Positions 39,452 through 51,400 of a stretch of 64,000 nt of DNA are shown here, piece after piece. The position numbers and the translations under genes were made by a program. The number at the start of each line of letters is the position of its first letter. Position 1 is the first letter of the stretch. This DNA is from Luzula sylvatica (lineage: Eukaryota > Streptophyta > Magnoliopsida > Poales > Juncaceae), in assembly GCA_946800325.1 (NCBI GenBank), contig OX326957.1:20213007-20277006 (forward strand), in the 5' to 3' direction. The notes beneath the pieces are model-generated. The model worked only from the letters and a program-made list of their open reading frames with translations. It searched no databases and was not told the origin of the DNA.

Positions 39452-39498
<47 letters not shown>

Positions 39499-41430
39499 AG
39501 GATGTAAAAATCTCCCAAGGGGGGGGTAGGATGTAAAAATCTCCCAAGGGGGGGGTACGGGGTAAAAATCTCCAAAGGGGGGTAGGGTGTAAAAATCTCC
39601 AAAGGGGGGGTAGGGGGTAAAAATCTTCAAAGGGGGGGTAGGGGGTAAAAATCTCCAAAGGGGGGGTAGGGGGTAAAAATCTCCAAAGGGGGGTAGGGGT
39701 AAAAATCTCCAAAGGGGGGGTACGGGGTAAAAATCTCTAAAGGGGGGGTAGGGGGTAAAAATCTCCAAAGGGGGGGTAGGGGTAAAAATCTCCAAAGGGG
39801 GGGAAGGGGGTAAAAATCTCCAAAGGGGGGGTAGGGGGTAAAAATCTTCAAAGGGGGGGTAGGGGGTAAAAATCTCCAAAGGGGGGGTAGGGGTAAAAAT
39901 CTCCAAAGGGGGGGGGGAGGGGGTAAAAATCTCCAAAGGGTGGGTAGGGGGTAAAAATCTTCAAAGGGGGGGGGGGGGGGTAAGGGGGTAAAAATCTCGA
40001 AAGGGGGGGTAGGGGGTAAAAATCTCCAAAGGGGGGGGGGGTAGGGGGTAAAAATATCCAAAGGGGGGTAGGGGGTAAAAATCTATAGAGGGGGGGTAGG
40101 GGGTAAAAATCTCCAAAGGGGGGGTAGGGGTAAAAATCTCCAAAGGGGGGGTAGGGGTAAAAATCTCCAAAGGTAGGGGGTAGGGGGTAAAAATCTATAA
40201 AGGGCGGGTAGGGGGTAAAAATCTTCAAAGGGGGGGTAGGGTGTAAAAATCTCCAAAGGGGGGGTAGGGGTAAAAATATCCAAAGGGGGGTAGGGGGTTA
40301 AAATCTCTAAAGGGGGGGTAGGGGTTAAAAATCTCCAAAGGGGGGGGGGGGGGGTAGGGGGCAAAAATGTTCAAAGGGGGGGTAGGGGGTAAAAATCTCC
40401 AAAGGGGGGGTAGGGGTAAAAATCTCCAAAGGGGGGGTAGGGGGTAAAAATCTCTACAGGGGGGTAAGGGGGTAAAAATCTCCAAAGGGGGGGTAGGGGT
40501 AAAAATCTCCAAAGGGGGGGTAGGGGGTAAAAATCTCCAAAGGGGGGGGAGGGGTAGGGCGTAAAAATCTCCAAAGGGGGGGTAGGGGGGTACAAATATC
40601 CAAAGGGGGGGTAGGGGGTAAAAATATCCAAATGGGGGGTAGGGGGTAAAAATCTCCCAAGGGGGTGTAGGGGGTAAAAATCTCCAAAGGGGGGGTAGGG
40701 GGTAAAAATATCGAAATGGGGGTAGGGGGTAAAAATCTCCAAAGGGGGGGTAGGGGGTAAAAATCTTCAAAGCGGGGCTAGGGTGTAAAAATCTCCAAAG
40801 GGGGGGTAGGGGGTAAAAATCTCCAAAGGGGTGGTAGGGGGTAAAAATCTCCAAAGGGGGGGTAGGGGGTAAAAATATCCAAAGGGGGGGTAGGGGGTAA
40901 AAATCTCCAAAGGGGGGGGGGTAGGGGGTAAAAATCTCCAAAGGGGGGTAGGGGGTAAAAATCTCGGAAGGGGGGGTAGGGGGTAAAAATATCCAAAGGG
41001 AGGGTAGGGGGTAAAAATCTCCCAAGGGGGGGGGGGGTACGGGGTAAAAATCTCCAAAGGGGGGTAGGGTGTAACAATCTCCAAAGGGGGGGTAGGGGGT
41101 AAAAATCTTCAAAGGGGGGGTAGGGGGTAAAAATCTCCAAAGGGGGGGTAGGGGGTAAAAATCTCCAAAGGGGGGTAGGGGTAAAAATCTCCAAAGGGGG
41201 GGTACGGGGTAAAAATCTCTAAAGGGGGGGTAGGGGGTAAAAATCTCCAAAGGGGGGGTAGGGGTAAAAATCTCCAAAGGGGGGGAAGGGGGTAAAAATC
41301 TCCAAAGGGCGGGTAGGGGGTAAAAATCTCCAAAGGGGGGGTAGGGGGTAAAAATCTCCAAAGGGGGGGTAGGGGTAAAAATCTCCAAAGGGGGGGGGGG
41401 GGGTAAAAATCTCCAAAGGGTGGGTAGGGG
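33450..41430 (+). repeat. ~3.95-4.0-kb HOR, two tandem copies
   Basis: Copy 1 (about 33.45-37.44 kb) and copy 2 (about 37.45-41.43 kb) share many markers: TCTATAAAGG before a short TAGGGGTAAAAA (33547, 37501), AAAAATAAATCTCC (33834 and 34833 against 37782 and 38767), CTAGGGTGTAAAAA (36781, 40778), TGTAACAATC (37071, 41070) and a G tract running straight into TAAAAATC without TA (37410, 41404). Offsets run 3934-3999 bp. Copy 2 contains the longest G tract of the window (39452-39497). Similarity ends near 37440 and 41430. Confidence 0.88.
39452..39497 (+). repeat. 46-G homopolymer
   Basis: This is an uninterrupted run of 46 G in a TCTTC-type unit, the longest I count in the window. Other long runs are 32 G at 61343-61374, 28 at 6654-6681, 27 at 46653-46679 and 60279-60305, and 26 at 2306-2331, 3731-3756, 54560-54585 and 62193-62218. 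Typical units have 6-8. The flanking TA and second G tract are intact, so growth is restricted to the first G tract. True length is uncertain because homopolymers of this size are hard to sequence. Confidence 0.85.
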
Positions 41431-44400
41431 GTAAAAATCTCCAAAGGGGGGGTAGGGGGTAAAAATCTCGAAAGGGGGGGGGGGGGGTAGGGGGTAAAAA
41501 TCTCCAAAGGGGGGGGTAGGGGGTAAAAATATCCAAAGGGGGGTAGGGGGTAAAAATCTATAGAGGGGGGGTAGGGGGTAAAAATCTCCAAAGGGGGGGT
41601 AGGGGTAAAAATCTCCAAAGGGGGGGTAGGGGTAAAAATCTCCAAAGGGGGGTAAGGGGGTAAAAATCTCCAAAGGGGGGGTAGGGGTAAAAATCTCTAA
41701 AGGGGGGGTAGGGGGTAAAAATCTCCAAAGGGGGGGAGGGGTAGGGCGTAAAAATCTCCAAAGGGGGGGTAGGGGGGTACAAATATCCAAAGGGGGGGTA
41801 GGGGGTAAAAATATCCAAAGGGGGGTAGGGGGTAAAAATCTCCCAAGGGGGTGTAGGGGGTAAAAATCTCCAAAGGGGGGGTAGGGGGTAAAAATATCGA
41901 AATGGGGGGTAGGGGGTAAAAATCTCCAAAGGGGGGGTAGGGGGTAAAAATCTTCAAAGCGGGGGTAGGGGGTAAAAATCTCCAAAGGGGGGGTAGGGGG
42001 TAAAAATATCCAAAGGGGGGGTAGGGGGTAAAAATCTCCAAAGGGGGGGTAGGGGGTAAAAATATCCAAAGGGGGGGTAGGGGGTAAAAATCTCCAAAGG
42101 GGGGGTAGGGGGTAAAAATCTTCTTAGGGGGGGTAGGGGGAAAAAATCGCCAAAGGGGGGGTAGGGGGTAAAAATCTCCAAAGGGGTGGTAGGGGGTAAA
42201 AATCTTCAAAGGGGGGGTAGGGGGTAAAAATCTCCAAAGGGGGGGTAGGGGGTAAAAATATCCAAAAGGGGGTAGGGGGTAAAAATCTCTAAAGGGGGGG
42301 GGGGGGGTAGGGGGTAAAAATCTCCCAAGGGGGGGGTAGGGGGTAAAAATCTCCAAAGGGGGGGTAGGGGGTAAAAATATCCAAAGGGGGGGTAGGGGGT
42401 AAAAATTTCCAAAGGGGGGGTTGGGGGTAAAAATCTCCAAAGGGGGGGTAGGGTGTAAAAATCTCCAAAGGGGGGGTAGGGGGTAAAAATCTTCAAAGCG
42501 GGGGTAGGGGGTAAAAATCTCCAAAGGGGGGGGGGGGGGTAGGGGGTAAAAATCTCCCTAGGGGGGGTAGGGGGTAAAAATCTTCAAAGGGGGGGTAGGG
42601 GGTAAAAATCTCCAAAGGGGGGGGGGGGGTAGGGGGTAAAAATATCCAAAAGGGGGTAGGGGGTAAAAATCTCTAAAGGGGGGGGGGGGGGGGGGTAGGG
42701 GGTAAAAATCTCCCAAGGGGGGGGGGGGGGGGGGTAGGGGGTAAAAATCTCCAAAGGGGGGTAGGGGGTAAAAATCTTTGGAAGGGGGGGTAGGGGGTAA
42801 AAATATCCAAAGGGGGGGTAGGGGGTAAAAATCTCCAAAGGGGGGGTAGGGGTAAAAATCTCCAAAGGGGGGGTAGGGGGTAAAAATCTCCAAAGGGGGG
42901 GTAGGGGGTAAAAATATCCAAAGGGGGGGTAGGGTGTAAAAATCTCCAAAGGGGGGGTAGGGGGTAAAAATCTCCAAAGGGGGGGGGGGGGGGAGGGGGT
43001 AAAAATATCCAAAGGGGGGGTAGGGGGTAAAAATCTCCAAAGGGGGGGTAGGGGGTAAAAATCTCCAAAGGGGGGGTAGGGGGTAAAAATCTCGGAAAGG
43101 GGGGTAGGGGGTAAAAATATCCCAAGGGGGGGGGGTACGGGGTAAAAATCTCCAAAGGGGGGGGTACGGGGTAAAAAACTCCAAAGGGGGGTAGGGTGTA
43201 AAAATCTCCAAAGGGGGGGTAGGGGGTAAAAATCTTCAAAGGGGGGGGGGGGGGGGTAGGGGGTAAAAATCTCCAAAGGGGGGGTAGGGGGTAAAAATCT
43301 CCAAAGGGGGGTAGGGGTAAAAATCTCCAAAGGGGGGGTACGGGGTAAATATCTCTAAAGGGGGGGTAGGGGGTAAAAATCTCCAAAGGGGGGGTAGGGG
43401 TAAAAATCTCCAAAGGGGGGGAAGGGGGTAAAAATCTCCAAAGGGGGGGGGGGGGGGGTAGGGGGGTTAAAATCTTCAAAGGGGGGGTAGGGGGTAAAAA
43501 TCTCCAAAGGGGGGGGGAGGGGGTAAAAATCTCCAAAGGGGGGGGTAGGGGGTAAAAATCTTCAAAGGGGGGGGGGGGGGTAGGGGGTAAAAATCTCCAA
43601 AGGGGGGGTAGGGGGTAAAAATCTCCAAAGGGGGGGGGGGGGGGGGGGTAGGGGGTAAAAATATCCAAAGGGGGGTAGGGGGTAAAAATCTATAAAGGGG
43701 GGGTAGGGGGTAAAAATCTCCAAAGGGGGGGTAGGGGTAAAAATCTCCAAAGGGGGGGTAGGGGTAAAAATCTCCAAAGGTAGGGGGTAGGGGGTAAAAA
43801 TCTATAAAGGGGGGTAGGGGGTAAAAATCTTCAAAGGGGGGGGGGGGGGGAGGGGGGGTAGGGGGTAAAAATCTCCAAAGGGGGGGTAGGGGGTAAAAAT
43901 ATCCAAAGGGGGGTAGGGGGTAAAAACCTCCAAAGGGGGGGGGGGGGTAGGGGGTAAAAATATCCAAAGGGGGGGTAGGGGGTAAAAATCTCCAAAGGGG
44001 GGGGAGGGGGTAAAAATATCCAAAAGGGGGTAGGGGGTAAAAATCTCTAAAGGGGGGGGGGTAGGGGGTAAAAATCTCCCAAGGGGGGGTAGGGGGTAAA
44101 AATCTCCAAAGGGGGGGTAGGGGTAAAAATATCCAAAGGGGGGGTAGGGGGTAAAAATCAACAAAGGGGGGGTAGGGGGTAAAAATCTTCTAAGGGGGGG
44201 TAGGGGGAAAAAATCGCCAAAGGGGGGGTAGGGGGTAAAAATCTCCAAAGGGGGGGTAGGGTGTAAAAATCTCCAAAGGGGGGGTAGGGGGTAAAAATCT
44301 TCAAAGCGGGGGTAGGGGGTAAAAATCTCCAAAGGTGGGGGTAGGGGGTAAAAATCTCCCTAGGGGGGGTAGGGGGTAAAAATCTTCAAAGGGGGGGTAG

Positions 44401-47400
44401 GGGGTAAAAATCTCCAAAGGGGGGGTAGGGGGTAAAAATATCCAAAAGGGGGTAGGGGGTAAAAATCTCTAAAGGGGGGGGGGGGGGTAGGGGGTAAAAA
44501 TCTCCCAAGGGGGGGGGGGGTAGGGGGTAAAAATCTCCAAAGGGGGGTAGGGGGTAAAAATCTCGGAAGGGGGGGTAGGGGGTAAAAATGTCCAAAGGGG
44601 GGCTAGGGGGTAAAAATCTCCAAAGGGGGGGTAGGGGTAAAAATCTCCAAAGGGGGGGGGGTAGGGGGTAAAAATCTCCAAAGGGGGGGTAGGGGGTAAA
44701 AATATCCAAAGGGGGGGTAGGGTGTAAAAATCTCCAAAGGGGGGGTAGGGGGTAAAAATCTCCAAAGGGGGGGTAGGGGGTAAAAATATCCAAAGGGGGG
44801 TAGGGGGTAAAAATCTCCAAAGGGGGGGTAGGGGGTAAAAATCTGCAAAGGGGGGGTAGGGGTAAAAATCTCGGAAAGGGGGGTAGGGGGTAAAAATATC
44901 CCAAGGGGGGGGGGGGGGTACGGGGTAAAAAAATCCAAAGGGGGGGGGGGGGTACGGGGTAAAAAACTCCAAAGGGGGGGGGGTACGGGGTAAAAAACTC
45001 CAAAGGGGGGTAGGGTGTAAAAATCTCCAAAGGGTGGGTAGGGGGTAAAAATCTCTAAAGGGGGGGTAGGGGGTAAAAATCTCCAAAGGGGGGTAGGGGT
45101 AAAAATCTCCAAAGGGGGGGTACGGGGTAAAAATCTCCAAAGGGGGGGTAGGGGGTAAAAATCTCCAAAGGGGGGGTAGGGGTAAAAATCTCCAAAGGGG
45201 GGAAAGGGGGTAAAAATCTCCAAAGGGGGGGTAGGGGGTAAAAATCTTCAAAGGGGGGGTAGGGGGTAAAAATCTCCAAAGGGGGAGGGGGAGGGAGTAA
45301 AAATCTCCAAAGGGGGGGTAGGGGGTAAAAATCTTCAAAGGGGGGGGGGGGGGGGGTAGGGGGTAAAAATCTCCAAAGGGGGGGTAGGGGGTAAAAATCT
45401 CCAAAGGGGGGGGGGGGGGGGTAGGGGGTAAAAATATCCAAAGGGGGGTAGGGGGTAAAAATCTATAAAGGGGGGGTAGGGGGTAAAAATCTCCAAAGGG
45501 GGGGTAGGGGTAAAAATCTCCAAAGGGGGGGTAGGGGTAAAAATCTCCAAAGGTAGGGGGTAGGGGGTAAAAATCTATAAAGGGGGGTAGGGGGTAAAAA
45601 TCTTCAAAGGGGGGGGTAGGGTGTAAAAATCTCCAAAGGGGGGGTTGGGGGTAAAAATATCCAAAGGGGGGTAGGGGGGGGGGGTAAAAATCTCCAAAGG
45701 GGGGGGGGGGTAGGGGGTAAAAATATCCAAAGGGGGGGTAGGGGGTAAAAATCTCCAAAGGGGGGGTAGGGGTAAAAATCTCCAAAGGGGGGGTAGGGGG
45801 TAAAAATCTCTAAAGGGGGGTAAGGGGGTAAAAATCTCCAAAGGGGGGGTAGGGGTAAAAATCTCCAAAGGGGGGGTAGGGGGTAAATATCTCCAAAGGG
45901 GGGGGTAGGGCGTAAAAATCTCCAAAGGGGGGGTAGGGGGGGTACAAATATCCAAAGGGGGGGTAGGGGGTAAAAATATCCAAAGGGGGGTAGGGGGTAA
46001 AAATCTCCCAAGGGGGGGTAGGGGGTAAAAATCTCCAAAGGGGGGGTAGGGGGTAAAAATATCCAAATGGGGGGTAGGGGGTAAAAATCTCCAAAGGGGG
46101 GGTAGGGGGTAAAAATCTTCAAAGCGGGGGTAGGGGGTAAAAATCTCCAAAGGGGGGGTAGGGGGTAAAAATCTCCAAAGGGGTGGTAGGGGGTAAAAAT
46201 CTTCAAAGGGGGGGGGGGGGGGTAGGGGGTAAAAATCTCCAAAGGGGGGGTAGGGGGTAAAAATATCCAAAAGGGGGTAGGGGGTAAAAATCTCTAAAGG
46301 GAGGGGGGGGCGGGTAGGGGGTAAAACTCTCCCAAGGGGGGGTAGGGGGTAAAACTCTCCAAAGGGGGGGTAGGGGGTAAAAATATCCCAAGGGGGGGGG
46401 GGGGGGGGTAGGGGGTAAAAATCTCCAAAGGGGGGTAGGGGGTAAAAATCTCGGAAGGGGGGGTAGGGGGTAAAAATATCCAAAGGGGGGGGTAGGGGTA
46501 AAAATCTCCAAAGGGGGGGTAGGGGGTAAAAATATCCAAAGGGGGGGTAGGGTGTAAAAATCTCCAAAGGGGGGGTAGGGGGTAAAAATCTCCAAAGGGG
46601 GGGTAAGGGGTAAAAATATCCAAAGGGGGGGTAGGGGGTAAAAATCTCCAAAGGGGGGGGGGGGGGGGGGGGGGGGGGGTAGGGGTAAAAATCTTCAAAG
46701 CGGGGGTAGGGGTAAAAATCTCCAAAGGGGGGGTAGGGGGTAAAAATCTCCCTAGGGGGGGTAGGGGGTAAAAATCTTCAAAGGGGGGGTAGGGGGTAAA
46801 AATCTCCAAAGGGGGGGTAGGGGGTAAAAATATCCAAAAGGGGGTAGGGGGTAAAAATCTCTAAAGGGGGGGGGGGGGGGGGGGGGGTAGGGGTAAAAAT
46901 CTCCAAAGGGGGGGGGTAGGGGGTAAAAATCTCTAAAGGGGGGGTAGGGGGTAAAAATCTCCAAAGGGGGGGGGGTAGGGGTAAAAATCTCCAAAGGGTG
47001 GGGGTAGGGGGTAAAAATCTCGGAAGGGGGGGGGGGGGGGGGGGGGGTAGGGAGTAAAAATCTCGGAAGGGGGGGGGGGGGTAGGGGGTAAAAATCTCCA
47101 AAGGGGGGGTAGGGGGTAAAAATATCCAAAGGGTGGGGGTAGGGGGTAAAAATCTCCCAAGGGTGGGGGTAGGGGGTAAAAATCTCCAAAGGGGGGGTAG
47201 GGGGTAAAAATCTCCAAAGGGGGGGTAGGGTGTAAAAATATCCAAAGGGGGGGTAGGGGGTAAAAATCTCCAAAGGGGGGGTAGGGGGCAAAAAATCTCC
47301 CGGGGGGGGGGGGGGGGGGGGGGTAGGGGGTAAAACTCTCCCAAGGGGGGGTAGGGGGTAAAAATCTCCAAAGGGGGGGTAGGGGTAAAAATATCCAAAG

Positions 47401-48440
47401 AGGGGGTAGGGGGTAAAAATCTCCAAACGGGGGGTAGGGGGTAAAAATCTTCAAAGGGGGGGGGGGGGGGGGGTAGGGGGTAAAAATCTCCAAAGGGGGG
47501 GGTAGGGGTTAAAAATCTCCAAAGGGGGGTAGGGGTAAAAATCTCCAAAGGGGGGGGGGGGGGTAGGGGGTAAAAATCTCCAAAGGGGGGGTAGGGGTAA
47601 AAATCTCCAAAGGGGGGGGGGGGGGGTAGGGGGTAAAAATCTCCCAAGGGGGGGGGGGGGTAGGGGGTAAAAATCTCCAAAGGAGGGGTAGGGGGTAAAA
47701 ATATCCAAAGGGGGGGTGGGGGGTAAAAATCTCCCAAGGGGGGGTAGGGGGTAAAAATCTTCAAAGGGGGGGTAGGGGTAAAAATCGCCAAAGGGGGGGT
47801 AGGGGGTAAAAATCTCCAAGGGGGGGGGGGGGGGGGTAGGGGTAAAAATCTCCAAAGGGGGGGTAGGGGTAAAAATCTCCAAAGGGGGGTAGGGGGTAAA
47901 AATCTCTAAAGGGGGGGTAGGGGGTAAAAATCTCCAAAGGGGGGGGGGGGTAGGGGTAAAAATCTCCAAAGGGGGGGTAGGGGGTAAAAATCTCCAAAGG
48001 TGGGGTAGGGGGTAAAAATCTTGAAAGGGGGGGTAGGGGGTAAAAATCTCCAAAGGGTGGGTAGGGGTAAAAATCTCGAAAGGGGGGGTAGGGTGTAAAA
48101 ATCTCCAAAGGGGGGGTAGGGGGTAAAATCTCGGAAGGGGGGGGTAGGGAGTAAAAATCTCCGAAGGGGGGGGGGGGGGTAGGGGGTAAAAATCTCCAAA
48201 GGGGGGGGTAGGGGGTAAAAATCTCCAAAGGGGGGGTAGGGGGTAAAAATATCCAAAGGGTGGGGGTAGGGGGTAAAAATCTCCCAAGGGTGGGGGTAGG
48301 GGGTAAAAATCTCCAAAGGGGGGGTAGGGTGTAAAAATATCCAAAGGGGGGGTAGGGGGTAAAAATCTCCAAAGGGGGGTAGGTGGTAAAAATCTCCAAA
48401 GGGGGGGTAGGGTGTAAAAATATCCAAAGGGGGGGGGGGG
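41430..48440 (+). repeat. Array domain, mixed variants
   Basis: Minisatellite units only. A looser duplication of about 1.8 kb is marked by CTCCCTAGGGG near 42554 and 44357, with the same marker again near 46749. TACGGGGTAAAAAACTCC variants, in which the core has lost part of ATCTCC, appear in runs (43137-43190, 44930-45005). From 46.9 kb the GGGTGGGGG doublet and GGGGGCAAAAAATCTCCC variants typical of 8-16 kb return, so related unit sets occupy distant parts of the array. No gene is seen. Confidence 0.7.
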
Positions 48441-51400
48441 GGGGGGTAGGGGGTAAAAATCTCTAAAGGGGGGGTAGGGGGTAAAAATCAACAAAGGGGG
48501 GGTAGGGGTAAAACTCTCCAAAGGGGGGGTAGGGGGTAAAAATCTCCAAAGGGGGGGTAGGGGTAAAAATCTTCAAAGGGGCGGTAGGGGGTAAAAATCT
48601 CCAAAGGAAGGGTAGGGGGTAAAAATATCCAAAGGGGGGTAGGGGGTAAAAATCTCGAAAGGGGGGGTAGGGGGTAAAAATCTCCCAAGGGGGGGGGGGG
48701 TAGGGGGTAAAAATCTCCAAAGGGGGGTAGGGGGTAAAAATCTCCAAAGGCGGGGTAGGGTGTAAAAATCTCCAAAGGGGGGGTAGGTGGTAAAAATCTC
48801 GGAAAGGGGGGTAGGGGGTAAAAATATCCCAAGGGGGGGGGGGGGGGTACGGGGTAAAAAACTCCAAAGGGGGGGGGGTACGGGGTAAAAAACTCCAAAG
48901 GGGGGTAGGGTGTAAAAATCTCCAAAGGGGGGGTAGGGGGTAAAAATCTTCAAAGGGGGGGGGGGGGGGGGGGGGGGTAGGGGGTAAAAATCTCCAAAGG
49001 GGGGTAGGGGGTAAAAATCTCCAAAGGGGGGTAGGGGTAAAAATCTCCAAAGGGGGGGTACGGCGTAAAAATCTCTAAAGGGGGGGTAGGGGGTAAAAAT
49101 CTCCAAAGGGGGGGTAGGGGTAAAAATCTCCAAAGGGGGGGAAGGGGGTAAAAATCTCCAAAGGGGGGGTAGGGGGGTAAAAATCTTCAAAGGGGGGGTA
49201 GGGGGTAAAAATCTCCAAAGGGGGGGGGGGAGGGGTTAAAAATCTCCAAAGGGGGGGTAGGGGGTAAAAATCTTCAAAGGGGGGGTAGGGGGTAAAAATC
49301 TCCAAAGGGGGGGGGGGGGTAGGGGGTAAAAATATCCAAAGGGGGGTAGGGGGTAGAAATCTATAAAGGGGGGGTAGGGGGTAAAAATCTCCAAAGGGGG
49401 GGTAGGGGTAAAAATCTCCAAAGGGGGGGTAGGGGTAAAAATCTCCAAAGGGGGTGTAGGTGGTAAAAATCTCGAAAAGGGGGGTAGGGGGTAAAAATAT
49501 CCCAAGGGGGGGGGGGGGGGGTACGGGGTAAAAAACTCCAAAGGGGGGGGGGTACGGGGTAAAAAACTCCAAAGGGGGGTAGGGTGTAAAAATCTCCAAA
49601 GGGGGGTAGGGGGTAAAAATCTTCAAAGGGGGGGGGTAGGGGGTAAAAATCTCCAAAGGGGGGGTAGGGGGTAAAAATCTCCAAAGGGGGGGTAGGGGTA
49701 AAAATCTCCAAAGGTAGGGGGTAGGGGGTAAAAATCTATAAAGGGGGGTAGGGGGTAAAAATCTTCAAAGGGGGGGTAGGGTGTAAAAATCTCCAAAGGG
49801 GGGGTAGGGGGTAAAAATATCCAAAGGGGGGTAGGGGGTAAAAATCAATAAAGGGGGGGTAGGGGGTAAAAATCTCCAAAGGGGGGGTAGGGGTAAAAAT
49901 CTCCAAAGGGGGGGTAGGGGTAAAAATCTCCAAAGGGGGTGTAGGTGGTAAAAATCTCGAAAAGGGGGGTAGGGGGTAAAAATATCCCAAGGGGGGGGGG
50001 GTACGGGGTAAAAAACTCCAAAGGGGGGGGGGGGTACGGGGTAAAAAACTCCAAAGGGGGGTAGGGTGTAAAAATCTCCAAAGGGGGGTAGGGGGTAAAA
50101 ATCTTCAAAGGGGGGGGTAGGGGGTAAAAATCTCCAAAGGGGGGGTAGGGGGTAAAAATCTCCAAAGGGGGGTAGGGGTAAAAATCTCCAAAGGGGGGGT
50201 ACGGGGTAAAAATCTCTAAAGGGGGGGTAGGGGGTAAAAATCTCCAAAGGGGGGGTAGGGTTAAAAATCTCCAAAGGGGGGGAAGGGGGTAAAAATCTCC
50301 AAAGGGGGGGTAGGGGGGTAAAAATCTTCAAAGGGGGGGTAGGGGGTAAAAATCTCCAAAGGGGGGGGGGAGGGGGTAAAAATCTCCAAAGGGGGGGTAG
50401 GGGGTGAAAATATCCAAAGGGTGGGGGTAGGGGGTAAAAATCTCCCAAGGGTGGGGGTAGGGGGTAAAAATCTCCAAAGGGGGGGTAGGGTGTAAAAATA
50501 TCCAAAGGGGGGGTAGGGGGTAAAAATCTCCAAAGGGGGGTAGGTGGTAAAAATCTCCAAAGGGGGGGTAGGGTGTAAAAATATCCAAAGGGGGGGGGGG
50601 GGGGGTAGGGGGTAAAAATCTCTAAAGGGGGGGTAGGGGGTAAAAATCTCCAAAGGGGGGGTAGGGGTAAAACTCTCCAAAGGGGGGGTAGGGGGTAAAA
50701 ATCTCCAAAGGGGGGGTAGGGGTAAAAATCTTCAAAGGGGCGGTAGGGGGTAAAAATCTCCAAAGGAAGGGTAGGGGGTAAAAATATCCAAAGGGGGGTA
50801 GGGGGTAAAAATCTCGAAAGGGGGGGTAGGGGGTAAAAATCTCCCAAGGGGGGGGGGGGGGGGGGTAGGGGGTAAAAATCTCCAAAGGGGGGTAGGGGGT
50901 AAAAATCTCCAAAGGCGGGGTAGGGTGTAAAAATCTCCAAAGGGGGGGTAGGTGGTAAAAATCTCGGAAAGGGGGGTAGGGGGTAAAAATATCCCAAGGG
51001 GGGGGGGGGGGGGGGTACGGGGTAAAAAACTCCAAAGGGGGGGGGGGGGTACGGGGTAAAAAACTCCAAAGGGGGGTAGGGTGTAAAAATCTCCAAAGGG
51101 GGGGTAGGGGGTAAAAATCTTCAAAGGGGGGGGGGGGGGGGGTAGGGGGTAAAAATCTCCAAAGGGGGGTAGGGGGTAAAAATCTCCAAAGGGGGGTAGG
51201 GGTAAAAATCTCCAAAGGGGGGGTACGGCGTAAAAATCTCTAAAGGGGGGGTAGGGGGTAAAAATCTCCAAAGGGGGGGTAGGGGTAAAAATCTCCAAAG
51301 GGGGGGAAGGGGTTAAAAATCTCCAAAGGGGGGGTAGGGGGGTAAAAATCTTCAAAGGGGGGGTAGGGGGTAAAAATCTCCAAAGGGGGGGGGGGGGGGG

